Shown piece after piece: positions 9,366 to 20,446 of a stretch of DNA of 64,000 nt. The translations under genes were made by a program, and so were the position numbers. The DNA comes from Spectribacter acetivorans (GTDB taxonomy: Bacteria > Pseudomonadota > Gammaproteobacteria > Nevskiales > Salinisphaeraceae): positions 1 to 64,000 of the forward strand of contig NZ_JAVRHY010000004.1 in NCBI RefSeq assembly GCF_031846305.1. Direction: 5' to 3'. Below the pieces are notes generated by a model. It saw only the letters and a list, made by a program, of their open reading frames with translations. It had not been told where the DNA came from and made no database searches. Position 1 is the stretch's first letter. Each line of letters starts with the position of its first letter.

Positions 9366-9945
9366 GGCGCGCTCGGCACTCTATCTGGATGAACAGGAAA
9401 TCGAGGCCGTTATGACCTCACGCGCTGGCGAGCGCTTCCATGATCCTCAACACGTGGGTGCAGGTGGGTGTAGGTCTGGAGGCATCCAACACCACAATCA
9501 AACCAGCTCCCTGTTCAGTGCGGCCCGCCGGTCGGCAAGCAACTCGTCCACCAGGTGCACGTTGTTCGGAATATTGGCGACGCGCGCCTTGATGCGACGT
9601 TCGATAATCTCGCGACGGGGGCGGGCCGGACTGACTGCAGATTTCTGCTTGCCGGGCCCGGGCGGGTTGTCTGCTCTCACTCTGGAACACGGATACTTGT
9701 TTATTGGACATCTTATGGTTGCGTGCCGTAACGCTGCAACGATTGCCGTACGTGTAAGAGCACTAGCTGACGTGCCGGCCCGCGATGTTTTCATCCCTTG
9801 CCGCTCACGCCCAAGCTTCAGTATTGCCATGCATGGCGAACCGGAGCCGGTTTGACTAACGCATCGTGTCAGGCAGGTTCACCGCTTGCGGCAGTCCGGG
9901 CGTGATCTTAATGTTCGCTTAGACACACAGACGCGCAGTTCATCG
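9366..9945. other. Gene-poor gap between tadA and the RHH/PIN module
   Basis: About 580 bp without a convincing intact gene. Its composition is lower in GC than that of its neighbours. The minus strand may hold a decayed antitoxin/PIN remnant (annotated separately). No repeat or terminator is clear. Confidence 0.4.
9410..9712 (-). pseudogene. Possible remnant of a VapBC-like toxin–antitoxin pair
   Basis: Reading leftwards from an ATG at 9711 the frame drifts. In one frame there is an antitoxin-like tail (LVDELLADRRAALNREL) that stops at about 9498. In another frame this is followed at once by VVLDAS, the usual opening of PIN-domain toxins, which then degenerates and stops within ~25 codons. 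No single frame gives an intact protein. The interpretation rests on two short motifs and is tentative; it could equally be non-coding. Confidence 0.22.
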
Positions 9946-10191
9946 ATGAGCGAGCAAACACGCTGGCACCTAAAGGTATCGGACGAGGCCGACAGGCAGG
10001 TGCGCAGCTTCCTGGCCGAACGGGGTTACAAAAAAGGCGATCTGTCCCGCTTCGTCGAGGAGGCGGTGCGCTGGCGTGTCCTGGACCGGACCACGGAGGA
10101 CTTCCGGGACCGTTTCTCGGACCTTGATGACGAGGAGATAGACCGGCTCAGCGAGGAAGCCGTCCGCTTTGCCCGGCTGGCCAGGCGCTGA
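9946..10191 (+). CDS. Ribbon-helix-helix-type antitoxin, partner of PIN toxin
   Basis: 81 residues. The ATG at 9946 is chosen over an upstream in-frame ATG at 9886 because MSEQTRWHLKVSDEADRQV begins the expected RHH strand-helix. The sequence W.LKVSDEADRQVRSFLAERGYKKGDLSRFVEEAV matches the style of CopG-like antitoxins paired with COG1569 PIN toxins. The acidic C-terminal half would wrap the toxin. The gene ends 15 bp before the toxin start, so they form one operon and are probably autoregulated by the antitoxin dimer. Confidence 0.8.
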   Translation: MSEQTRWHLKVSDEADRQVRSFLAERGYKKGDLSRFVEEAVRWRVLDRTTEDFRDRFSDLDDEEIDRLSEEAVRFARLARR

Positions 10192-10206
10192 CCCGAGGGC
10201 CGCGGC

Positions 10207-10623
10207 GTGCGGGTAGTCCTGGATACGAATATCCTGCTATCGACTTTGATTGCCGCGCATTCGCCGCCTTTCAGAATCTATCAGGCCTGGCGGCAGGGCC
10301 GATTCGAGTTGCTGACCAGCGACGCGCAACTGGCTGAACTGACTGCCGCGACCCGATATCCGCGGCTGCGTGCACGCATTGCACCGGCCGAGGCCGGGCG
10401 CATGGTGAACCTGATCCGGGCCAATGCGACGCTGATCGCGAAACCGCACACCGTTTCGGCCAGCCCCGATCCCGACGACAACCGGATTCTGGCAATCGCG
10501 GAAGCCGGCTCGGCCGACTATCTGGTCAGCAGCGATCTGGGTGACCTGGTGGCGCTGGAACGATATGCCGGTACCCGAATCGTGTCGGCACGAATCTTCA
10601 TCCAGCAGGTGCTGCAGGATTAG
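10207..10623 (+). CDS. PIN-domain toxin, COG1569-type
   Basis: 138 residues starting from GTG at 10207, which gives the canonical PIN opening MRVVLDTNILLS. Candidate acidic metal ligands are Asp6, Glu44, Asp90/Asp91 and Asp110 (in SPDPDDNRILAIAEA and YLVSSDLGDL), so the nuclease site appears complete. PIN toxins cleave RNA, usually tRNA or mRNA, with Mg2+ or Mn2+. The upstream RHH gene is the cognate antitoxin. The target cannot be told from sequence. Confidence 0.85.
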   Translation: MRVVLDTNILLSTLIAAHSPPFRIYQAWRQGRFELLTSDAQLAELTAATRYPRLRARIAPAEAGRMVNLIRANATLIAKPHTVSASPDPDDNRILAIAEAGSADYLVSSDLGDLVALERYAGTRIVSARIFIQQVLQD

Positions 10624-10675
10624 CGACGCGGCTATGCTGTTCGGCGGGCACCGTGTGGCGGCGTGCGCCGGCCAT

Positions 10676-10758
10676 GAGATCGCCGCGGCAGCCCCGCCGG
10701 CGCGGGGCTTTCTCGCGATGACGGCGGGTTGGTTTAGCACCGGAATCAGAAGCGGCCG
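10676..10758. repeat. 83-bp direct repeat, copy 1
   Basis: GAGATCGCCGCGGCAGCCCC and the following bases to 10758 recur at 11524–11606 with two mismatches. The two copies are direct repeats 848 bp apart and bracket the ParE-type toxin–antitoxin pair. Each contains the GC-rich hairpin GCCCCGCCGGCGCGGGGC. Confidence 0.9.
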
Positions 10759-10818
10759 AATGAATTCGGCCCTACACCGATCAACGGAACCTCACCGTAG
10801 GCCGCAATTCATTGCGCC
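10754..10818. repeat. REP-like palindrome pair
   Basis: Two palindromic units in inverted orientation: GGCCGAATGAATTCGGCC followed by CTAC (10754–10775), then GTAGG plus an ATTCATT-centred palindrome (10797–10818). They belong to the same dispersed family as those at 14554, 15152, 25905, 30228 and 51596. Confidence 0.75.
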
Positions 10819-10881
10819 TGACATCAGAAGCGGCCAGACGGGTTGGCTGAAAAGAGGGAGCCATCCCCACTACCGCTTTTC

Positions 10882-11175
10882 TTAGAGCCGCGGTGCCCAG
10901 TAGCCCGGCCGCCTGCGGTGATGCGCGACTGCCAGCACCTGAATGCCATCCCCGTGTTCACGAAAGATGAGGGTGTGGGGAAAGCCATGAATCGGGGTCT
11001 GCCGCAAGTCCGGTGCAGCAATCAACTTGTGGCGTTGCGGGTGCTCACAGGCCTGGGTAACGGCAGCACGGAAGGCGTCGTGATAGCGCTGGCCAAGGCC
11101 GCGTGAACTGGTTTCGTAGTAAGCAACCTGTTCTTCGTGTTCGAATGCCGCCTCGGGATGAAGCGTGTAATTCAC
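10882..11175 (-). CDS. ParE/RelE-superfamily toxin
   Basis: 97 residues, the usual length. The pattern MNYTLHPEAAFEHEEQVAYY, then LGQRYHDAFRAAVTQACEHP, then FPHTLIFREHGDGIQVLAVAHHRRRPGYW is a classic ParE/RelE fold: N-terminal strand, two helices, then a beta-sheet carrying the basic AHHRR.PGYW end. ParE-type proteins poison gyrase while RelE types cleave mRNA at the ribosome. The ending favours the ParE branch but does not prove it. The start overlaps the antitoxin stop by 4 bp (ATGA), so translation is coupled. Confidence 0.88.
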   Translation of the reverse strand: MNYTLHPEAAFEHEEQVAYYETSSRGLGQRYHDAFRAAVTQACEHPQRHKLIAAPDLRQTPIHGFPHTLIFREHGDGIQVLAVAHHRRRPGYWAPRL

Positions 11176-11396
11176 TTCAAGCGCGCTTCGACCCGCCGTT
11201 CGAGCTCATCTGCTGAAACCAGCTGAGTAACGCCTTCGTCGATTTCTCGCGCTCGCCGCGCGGCTTCTGCAATCCACAGGTTCTCGGCTTCCTGCGCCGA
11301 GAGGGACTCCAGGCTTTCCAGAAGACGCTGGGCCAGCTTTGCTCGCTCTTCCGCCGGTAGCTGGAGCGCTTCGATTTCGACAGGGCTGGGTTTCAT
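11172..11396 (-). CDS. Antitoxin, putative addiction-module component family
   Basis: 74 residues. MKPSPVEIEALQLPAEERAKLAQRLLESL matches the short helical antitoxins (TIGR02574-like) that accompany ParE-type toxins. The C-terminal part is charged and probably disordered until it binds the toxin. It is the first gene of the pair, overlapping the toxin by 4 bp, the usual antitoxin-first order. Confidence 0.85.
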   Translation of the reverse strand: MKPSPVEIEALQLPAEERAKLAQRLLESLESLSAQEAENLWIAEAARRAREIDEGVTQLVSADELERRVEARLK

Positions 11397-11761
11397 GCCG
11401 CGAATATACCACTGCTGTTTCGCCGCCCCAAAAGGGTGGTCAGCGGCGAATGAACGACACCTTTGAGGGTGTCTTTCACGTTCCTGTTAAGGCAGGCACT
11501 GCATTGCGGCGAGATCCGGCCAGGAGATCGCCGCGGCAGCCCCGCCGGCGCGGGGCTTTCTCGCGATGACAGCGGGTTGGTTTAGCACCGGAGTCAGAAG
11601 CGGCCGTATCGTTCGGTGCCCGAATCGACCAGCCCTCTCCCCAGCCACTCTCCCGCGGGGAGAAGGGTTTGGAAGAAGCCCGCCCCTCTCGCAGCGAGAG
11701 GGGTTGAGAAGAAGTATGCCCCTCCCGCTGGGGGAGGGGCTGAAAAGACGCGGGCGCCGGA
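11397..11761. other. Repeat-rich gap between the ParE module and hppA
   Basis: About 365 bp without a gene. It holds the second 83-bp repeat copy and a series of GC-rich hairpins just past the hppA stop (CCCCTCTCGCAGCGAGAGGGG at about 11682, CCCTCCCGCTGGGGGAGGGGC at about 11721). The hairpins may attenuate or terminate hppA transcription, though a clear U-run is lacking. Confidence 0.6.
11524..11606. repeat. 83-bp direct repeat, copy 2
   Basis: Second copy of the repeat at 10676–10758, same orientation, two mismatches. Together they flank the ParE-type toxin–antitoxin operon. Confidence 0.9.
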
Positions 11762-13783
<2,022 letters not shown>

Positions 13784-14009
13784 GCTCGACTCCTTTATAA
13801 GGTCATTATTTATCGCGATGCCCGTGTGGGCGGTCGCACTCCTCCTTCAACCAACAAGGCCCCCGACCGGCGGTAAAGCCGGTGCGTAGACTGGGAAATA
13901 GCGATGACTGTGATCGAGTGTAGGCCGGGCGCGCGGCCGGGGCAAACGCCAATCCGTCGCACGTTTTGCGGTATCATCGCGCGCCCTCGAACCCCAACAC
14001 GGAGCAAGC

Positions 14010-14540
14010 ATGAGCCTGGAAAAAGTCTCGCGCGGGCAGAACCTGCCGGACGACATCAACGTGATCATCGAAATTCCGATGAACAGCGAACCGGTCAAGT
14101 ACGAAGTGGACAAGGAAACCCGGGCCCTGTTCGTGGATCGCGTTCTGACCACGCCCATGCACTATCCCTGCAACTACGGCTATGTGCCGGACACCCTCTG
14201 CGGCGACGGCGATCCGCTGGACGTGCTGGTGGTGATGCCGGTGCCGCTGCAGCCCGGCTGCGTGATCCGCTCACGCCCCGTGGGGGTGCTCAAGATGACC
14301 GACGAGTCCGGCGAGGATGCCAAGCTGATCGCCGTGCCGCATCACAAGATTTTCCCCGCCTACAACCACATCAAGACGGTCGAGGATCTCAACGCCCTGA
14401 CGCTGGACCGCATTGCCCATTTCTTCGAGCACTACAAGGATCTCGAGGACGGCAAGTGGGTGCGCATCGACGGCTGGGTCGGCCACGAAGCCGCACGTCA
14501 GGAAATCGAACGGTCGGTGGAGATGTACAAGGCCGCCTGA
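14010..14540 (+). CDS. ppa: Soluble inorganic pyrophosphatase, family I
   Basis: 176 residues, the size of bacterial hexameric enzymes. It hydrolyses PPi to drive biosynthetic reactions. The metal-binding core GDGDPLDVL supplies Asp66, Asp68 and Asp71, and YEVDKETRALFVDR and HYPCNYGYVP are standard active-site strands. The ATG follows CACGGAGCAAGC. The gene is divergent from hppA with a 226-bp shared promoter region, so the cell has both a dissipative and an energy-conserving PPase side by side. Confidence 0.97.
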   Translation: MSLEKVSRGQNLPDDINVIIEIPMNSEPVKYEVDKETRALFVDRVLTTPMHYPCNYGYVPDTLCGDGDPLDVLVVMPVPLQPGCVIRSRPVGVLKMTDESGEDAKLIAVPHHKIFPAYNHIKTVEDLNALTLDRIAHFFEHYKDLEDGKWVRIDGWVGHEAARQEIERSVEMYKAA

Positions 14541-14553
14541 TCGCGAATTGAAC

Positions 14554-14656
14554 GTAGGGCGCCATTCATGGCGCCGGCCGGCCCGGGCACACTGGCGGAA
14601 TGAATTCCGCCCTACAGCATGGGCTCCTTCGGCCGTCGGGTCGGATTCATCCGACC
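14554..14656. repeat. REP-like palindrome cluster after ppa
   Basis: GTAGGGCGCCATTCATGGCGCC (14554–14575) and the inverted GGCGGAATGAATTCCGCC plus CTAC (14594–14615) form a BIME-like pair with GTAGGG ends facing outwards. A third palindrome, GGTCGGATTCATCCGACC, lies at 14639–14656. All share an ATTCAT centre with variable complementary arms. Confidence 0.85.
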
Positions 14657-14676
14657 GGCCGCGGCGACGGGGCGGG

Positions 14677-14892
14677 CTACGCCGCGGTTACTTCGACAAA
14701 CTCGCTGCTCGAGTGTGGCGCGGGCGGGGCCTCGCCGTCCTCCCGCAAGCCTTCGAGATGAAATTCGATGGCCTCGTGAATCAGTGACAACACTTCGTCG
14801 CGGCTGTCGCCCGCGGCGACGCAACCGGGCAGGTCCGGGACGTATGCGCCCCAACTGGCGGGGCCCTTCTCGACTACGACCATGTATTTCAT
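14677..14892 (-). CDS. hicB: HicB-family antitoxin
   Basis: 71 residues. MKYMVVVEKGPASWGAYVPDLPGCVAAGDSRDEVLSLIHEAIEFHLEGL is the HicB partial RNase-H-like fold, with the GAYVPDLPGC hallmark. The C-terminal tail is short and I see no separate DNA-binding domain. It lies 9 bp downstream of hicA in the toxin-first order typical of this family. HicB neutralises HicA and usually represses the operon. Confidence 0.92.
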   Translation of the reverse strand: MKYMVVVEKGPASWGAYVPDLPGCVAAGDSRDEVLSLIHEAIEFHLEGLREDGEAPPAPHSSSEFVEVTAA

Positions 14893-14901
14893 TGCTGCAA
14901 C

Positions 14902-15090
14902 CTACTGCTTCAGACCGGCTTGCTTCAGAACATTGTTCGCCGTCCCCGAAGGTACGTCAACGCCCGGTTTTCCGGCGATCGTGACCGTTCCCGCTTTACG
15001 CGGATGCTTGAACTGGCGATGGCTGCCTCTCATGCGCACCTGCTCCCAGCCATCCGCCTCGACGAGCCTGATCAGTTCCTTGACCTTCAT
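14902..15090 (-). CDS. hicA: HicA-family mRNA interferase toxin
   Basis: 62 residues, full length. The double-stranded-RNA-binding-like fold carries the active-site His in MRGSHRQFKHP, and the sequence continues to VTIAGKPGVDVPSGTANNVLKQAGL, a standard HicA ending. HicA cleaves mRNA independently of ribosomes. It is the first gene of the operon with hicB. Confidence 0.93.
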   Translation of the reverse strand: MKVKELIRLVEADGWEQVRMRGSHRQFKHPRKAGTVTIAGKPGVDVPSGTANNVLKQAGLKQ

Positions 15091-15151
15091 GAATTCAACA
15101 ATTCCGAATTAGCAGTACGACGCGGAAATAGGCAGTGACTCTGCACGGAGC

Positions 15152-15212
15152 GTAGGGCGCCATTCATGGCGCCAGCCCTCCGGGCACACCGGCGGCATGA
15201 ATGCCGCCCTAC
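15152..15212. repeat. REP-like inverted palindrome pair
   Basis: GTAGGGCGCCATTCATGGCGCC at 15152–15173 and, 17 bp on, GGCGGCATGAATGCCGCC plus CTAC in inverted orientation. It is nearly the same element as at 14554 and lies between hicA and moaB; the two copies bracket the hicAB operon. Confidence 0.88.
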
Positions 15213-15760
15213 TCCTCCAGCCGCGGCATCAGCTCCGCCAGATTGCAGGGTCGCGTGCGGCTATCAAGCTGCTTCTCGATCAGCTTGTCCCAGGCGTCGC
15301 GGCAGGCGCCGGACGACCCCGGCAGACAGAACACGTAGGTGCCGTTGGCCACGCCGGCCATCGCCCGTGACTGCAGCGTCGAGGTGCCGATGTCGTCGTA
15401 CGACAGCACCCGGAACATTTCCCCGAAGCCGGGGATGAGCTTGTCCAGCAGCGGCGTGATCGCTTCCGGGGTGCCGTCGCGGCCGGTCAGGCCGGTGCCG
15501 CCGGTGGTGATCACGACCTGCGGCCGGTCATCGGCGATCCAGCGGGCCACCCGGGCGCGGATTTCGTGGATGTCATCCGGACAGATGGCCTTCTCGGCCA
15601 GCTCGTGGCCGGCTGCCTGCAGACGTTCCACCAGCAGGTGGCCGGACTTGTCGGTGCTGTCGTCGCGGCTATCGGACACCGTGAGCACGGCAATGGACAG
15701 CGGCTGGAAGCGGATTTCGGTCACGGCGGTTATCGCTGGTGATTGGTCACGGATGAGCAT
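15209..15760 (-). CDS. moaB: Molybdenum cofactor biosynthesis protein MoaB
   Basis: 183 residues. The MoaB/MogA fold is clear: IAVLTVSDSRDDSTDKSG near the N-terminus, VVITTGGTGLTGRDGTPEA in the middle (the molybdopterin-binding TGGTG loop) and VFCLPGSSGACRDAW near the end. MoaB/Mog proteins adenylylate molybdopterin before metal insertion; in E. coli MogA does this and MoaB is accessory. No other Moco genes are next to it. The N-terminus is about 10 residues longer than usual, so a later start is possible. Confidence 0.9.
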   Translation of the reverse strand: MLIRDQSPAITAVTEIRFQPLSIAVLTVSDSRDDSTDKSGHLLVERLQAAGHELAEKAICPDDIHEIRARVARWIADDRPQVVITTGGTGLTGRDGTPEAITPLLDKLIPGFGEMFRVLSYDDIGTSTLQSRAMAGVANGTYVFCLPGSSGACRDAWDKLIEKQLDSRTRPCNLAELMPRLEE

Positions 15761-15948
15761 ATACTCCGTCGGGCAGGTTGTGGCGTCCGCCGGTTCGGCG
15801 CCGGAAGCTTCCCGCGGCGCCGCCAGGCGCCCCCGGCCGATGCTTCAGCCATCCCGCCGCGTGAACCCACGCGCACTATTCCCTATAGCGGTCTGAGCCG
15901 GACGCCGCGCGCAAGCGCGTTTGCAGGCCCATCCGGAGTTCCAACTCA

Positions 15949-17232
<1,284 letters not shown>

Positions 17233-17296
17233 CCCCCGGCTCGTCGACACCATCCCCTCTCCCGCAAGCGGGAGAGGGGCAGGGTGAGGGAAACAG

Positions 17297-17331
17297 AAAA
17301 GGGCGCCACATCGTGGTGCCCTTTCTTTTTC
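17297..17331. terminator. Bidirectional terminator after rhlE
   Basis: AAGGGCGCCA, a short loop, then TGGTGCCCTT followed by TCTTTTT on the plus strand. A-rich sequence on the left would give U's on the minus strand, so it can also end the convergent CNNM gene. Stem about 10 bp with one G-T pair. Confidence 0.85.
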
Positions 17332-17372
17332 CGAGTCCCTGATCGGCAAACGCAGGGGAGCCCGCGGCGACG

Positions 17373-18461
17373 TCACTCCCGGGACTGATTCCCCGGCAGA
17401 TCGTCGATATCGGCATCCGGCTCCACCAGCCCCATGCGGCGGGCGCGCTGCAGCCAGCGGCGCCGGGCGGCGACCCGCATGTCCTCGATGCGGTCGCCCT
17501 CGTCCATGATCTCGAGGCCCAGCAGGGTCTCCACCACGTCTTCCATGGTGACCACGCCCTGGATGCCGCCGTATTCATCCACCACCACGGCCAGGTGTTC
17601 GCGGCGCTCCAGCAGCCGCCGGAACAGCCCGTGCAGGGACAGCGTTTCCGGCACGGTGAGCACGTCGCGCCGCAGTTCCCGCAGGCGGGTGTCGTGCTCG
17701 TCGCGGGCCACCGCCATCAGGATGTCATTGAGCAGCACGAAGCCGGTGATGTCTTCGGGCTCGTCGGCGTAGACCGGCAGCCTCGAGAACCGTCGCTGGG
17801 TCAGCCGCTCGAACGCTTCGGCCGCGGTCAGGGATTCGGGCAGCGCCATGGTCACGACCCGCGGGGTGAGCACGTCGCGGGTCTGTAGCGAGCCGAACCG
17901 GAACAGGTTGCGGAAGATGCGGGATTCCTCGTCGCGGAAGATGCCCTCTTCCGCCCCCAGTTCGGTCATGGCGCGGAATTCCTCGCGGCTGACCGTGGCT
18001 TCCTCATCGTCGCGGGCCAGCATGCGGGTGATCACCATCGACATCAGCACCAGCGGGTACAGCAACCAGATCATCCATTGCAGCAGCCACCCGGCCGGCG
18101 GGGCCAGCCGGCGCCAGTAGCTGGCCCCCAGCGTCTTGGGGATGATCTCGGAAAACACCAGGATCAGCAGCGTCAGAACCGCCGAGGTAATCGATACGTA
18201 GGCGTTGCCGAACACCGCCTGGGCCTGGGCCCCGACCCCGGCGGCACCCACGGTGTGGGCGATGGTATTCAGGCTGAGCAGCGCCGCCAGCGGCCGGTCG
18301 ACGTCGTCCTTGAGTTTCTTCAGCCGCGCGCCGCCGGCGGTGCCCCGCTGTTCCAGCATGGAGATATAGGACGGGCTGACCGACAGCAGCACGGCTTCCA
18401 GCACCGAACAGAGGAACGACACCCCGATGGCCAGGGCGAGATAGATCAACAGCAGCGTCAT
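17373..18461 (-). CDS. CNNM-domain/CBS-pair membrane protein (CorC/TlyC-like)
   Basis: 362 residues. The N-terminal CNNM transmembrane domain (residues 1–~150, hydrophobic segments at about 1–22, 60–105 and 120–147) contains the family pattern LSVSPSYISMLEQRG and VFSEIIPKTLGASY. A CBS pair follows (~185–305), with VTMALPESLTAAEAF, RFSRLPVYADEPEDITG and VVVDEYGGIQGVVTMEDVVE. The usual CorC_HlyC C-terminal domain is missing; there is only a ~45-residue tail. Relatives export Mg2+ or regulate divalent cations in an Mg-ATP-dependent way. The old label hemolysin should be ignored. Divergent from yheS. Confidence 0.9.
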   Translation of the reverse strand: MTLLLIYLALAIGVSFLCSVLEAVLLSVSPSYISMLEQRGTAGGARLKKLKDDVDRPLAALLSLNTIAHTVGAAGVGAQAQAVFGNAYVSITSAVLTLLILVFSEIIPKTLGASYWRRLAPPAGWLLQWMIWLLYPLVLMSMVITRMLARDDEEATVSREEFRAMTELGAEEGIFRDEESRIFRNLFRFGSLQTRDVLTPRVVTMALPESLTAAEAFERLTQRRFSRLPVYADEPEDITGFVLLNDILMAVARDEHDTRLRELRRDVLTVPETLSLHGLFRRLLERREHLAVVVDEYGGIQGVVTMEDVVETLLGLEIMDEGDRIEDMRVAARRRWLQRARRMGLVEPDADIDDLPGNQSRE

Positions 18462-18548
18462 GAGCGGGGAACGGCTCCGTCGGGAAGGATGCGCGGGGCG
18501 ACCAGCCTAGCCGGAACCACGGGCGCTTGTCGCGTAAAATCCCGCGCA

Positions 18549-20444
18549 ATGATCAATCTCAATAACGTCACCCTGCGTCGCGGACGCGACATCCTGCTCG
18601 AGGACCTCAGCCTGACGGTGCACGCCCGCCAGCGCGTGGGTGTGGTCGGGCGCAATGGCACCGGCAAGTCCAGCCTGTTCGCGCTGCTGCTGGGCCAGCT
18701 CGGGGCCGACCGCGGCGAGGTGCAGATGCCGGCCGGCCTGACGGTGGCCACGGTCAGCCAGGAAAACCCGGCCGGCACCCGCGCCGCCATCGAATACGTC
18801 ATTGATGGCGATACCGAGCTGCGCGAACTCGAGGCAAACCTCGCCCGGGCCGAGGCCGACCAGAACGTCACCCGGCAGGCCGACATCCACGAGCGGCTGA
18901 ACACCATCGGCGGCTATGCCGGGCGAGCCCGGGCCGCGCGGCTGCTGCACGGCCTGGGTTTCGCGCCGGATACGTTTGATCGGCCGATCAACAGCTTCTC
19001 CGGCGGCTGGCGCATGCGGTTGAACCTGGCCCAGGCGCTGATGTGCCGATCGGACCTGATGCTGCTGGACGAGCCCACCAACCATCTCGATCTGGACGCG
19101 GTGCTGTGGCTGCAGGAGTTCCTGGCCCGCTATCCCGGCACCCTGCTGGTGATTTCCCACGACCGCGATTTTCTCGACGCGGTGGCCGGGCAGATCCTGC
19201 ACCTGGAAGGCAAACGGGGCGTGCTCTACACCGGCAACTACTCGGCCTTCGAGGTCCGCCGGGCGGAGAAGCTGGAACAGCAGCAGGCGCAGTACGAAAA
19301 CCAGGCCAAACGCCGGGCCCACCTGCAGGCGTTCGTCGACCGCTTCCGTTACAAGGCGACCAAGGCCAGGCAGGCCCAGAGCCGGCTCAAGCAGCTCGAG
19401 CGCATGGAAACGGTGGCCCCGGCCCACTGGGACAGCCCGTTCACGTTCGCGTTTGCCGAGCCCAAGCGCCTGCCCACCTGGCTGCTGCGGCTGGACGGCG
19501 CCGCCGCCGGCTACGACAACACGCCGGTGGTGGCCGGCATGAAGCTGACCATCGCCCCCGGCGACCGGCTGGCCCTGCTGGGGCGCAACGGGGCCGGCAA
19601 GTCCACCGTGATGCGGCTGCTGGCGGGCGAGCAGCCGTCGCTGGCCGAACCGGTGGGGCGCGATCGCTATCTCAACATCGGCTATTTCGCCCAGCACCAG
19701 CTGGAGCAGCTCGATCACCAGGCCAGCGCGCTAACCCATCTGCAGCGGATGGACCCGGCGGCCACCGAACAGAAACTGCGCAACTTCCTGGGCGGCTTCG
19801 ACTTTCACGGCGACAAGGCCCTGGCCCCGGTGGCGCCGTTTTCGGGCGGCGAAAAGGCGCGGCTGGCCCTGGCCATGGTGGTCTATACCGAGCCCAATCT
19901 GCTGCTTCTGGACGAGCCCACCAACCACCTGGACCTGGACATGCGCCAGGCCCTGGAACGCGCGCTGCAGGATTTCGCCGGGGCCGTGGTGCTGGTGGCC
20001 CATGACCGGCATCTGATCGACGCCACCTGCGATCAGCTATGGCGGGTGGCCGACGGCCGCTGCGAGCCGTTTGACGGCGATCTGGACGACTACGCCCGCT
20101 GGCTGCGGGCCCAGCAGGCCAACGCCGAGGGCGGCAACACTCCGGCGCCGGCCGAACCGGAGCCGGCCCGATCCAGCAGCCGCGAAGCCCGCCAGGCCGC
20201 GGCCGACCAGCGCAATCGGGAAAAGCCACTGCGCAATGAACTCAAGAAGCTGGAACGCGAACTCGATCGCGTGACCGTGAAGCTCGACGAACTGGAAACG
20301 CAGCTGGCCGACCCCGACCTGTACGCCCCGGAAAACCGCGAGCGGGCGGCCCGCCTGACCACCGAGCAGGGCCGGCTGCGCAAGAGCCGCGACGATATCG
20401 AGCAGCGCTGGCTGGACTGCGCCAGCGAACTGGAAGAAGCCTGA
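18549..20444 (+). CDS. yheS: ABC-F ATPase, YheS type
   Basis: 631 residues against 637 in E. coli YheS, with close similarity throughout. A soluble twin-ATPase without membrane segments; ABC-F proteins act on the ribosome, resolving stalls. First Walker A GRNGTGKSS at 34–42, then FSGGWRMRLNLAQAL (signature) and LLLDEPTNHLDLDAV (Walker B). The linker is charged and helical. The second Walker A is GRNGAGKST, with signature FSGGEKARLALAM. The C-terminal ~100 residues are a charged coiled coil. The start at 18549 gives the family N-terminus MINLNNVTLRRG; an upstream in-frame extension is spurious. The stop is 2 bp before sbcB. Confidence 0.95.
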   Translation: MINLNNVTLRRGRDILLEDLSLTVHARQRVGVVGRNGTGKSSLFALLLGQLGADRGEVQMPAGLTVATVSQENPAGTRAAIEYVIDGDTELRELEANLARAEADQNVTRQADIHERLNTIGGYAGRARAARLLHGLGFAPDTFDRPINSFSGGWRMRLNLAQALMCRSDLMLLDEPTNHLDLDAVLWLQEFLARYPGTLLVISHDRDFLDAVAGQILHLEGKRGVLYTGNYSAFEVRRAEKLEQQQAQYENQAKRRAHLQAFVDRFRYKATKARQAQSRLKQLERMETVAPAHWDSPFTFAFAEPKRLPTWLLRLDGAAAGYDNTPVVAGMKLTIAPGDRLALLGRNGAGKSTVMRLLAGEQPSLAEPVGRDRYLNIGYFAQHQLEQLDHQASALTHLQRMDPAATEQKLRNFLGGFDFHGDKALAPVAPFSGGEKARLALAMVVYTEPNLLLLDEPTNHLDLDMRQALERALQDFAGAVVLVAHDRHLIDATCDQLWRVADGRCEPFDGDLDDYARWLRAQQANAEGGNTPAPAEPEPARSSSREARQAAADQRNREKPLRNELKKLERELDRVTVKLDELETQLADPDLYAPENRERAARLTTEQGRLRKSRDDIEQRWLDCASELEEA

Positions 20445-20446
20445 GC

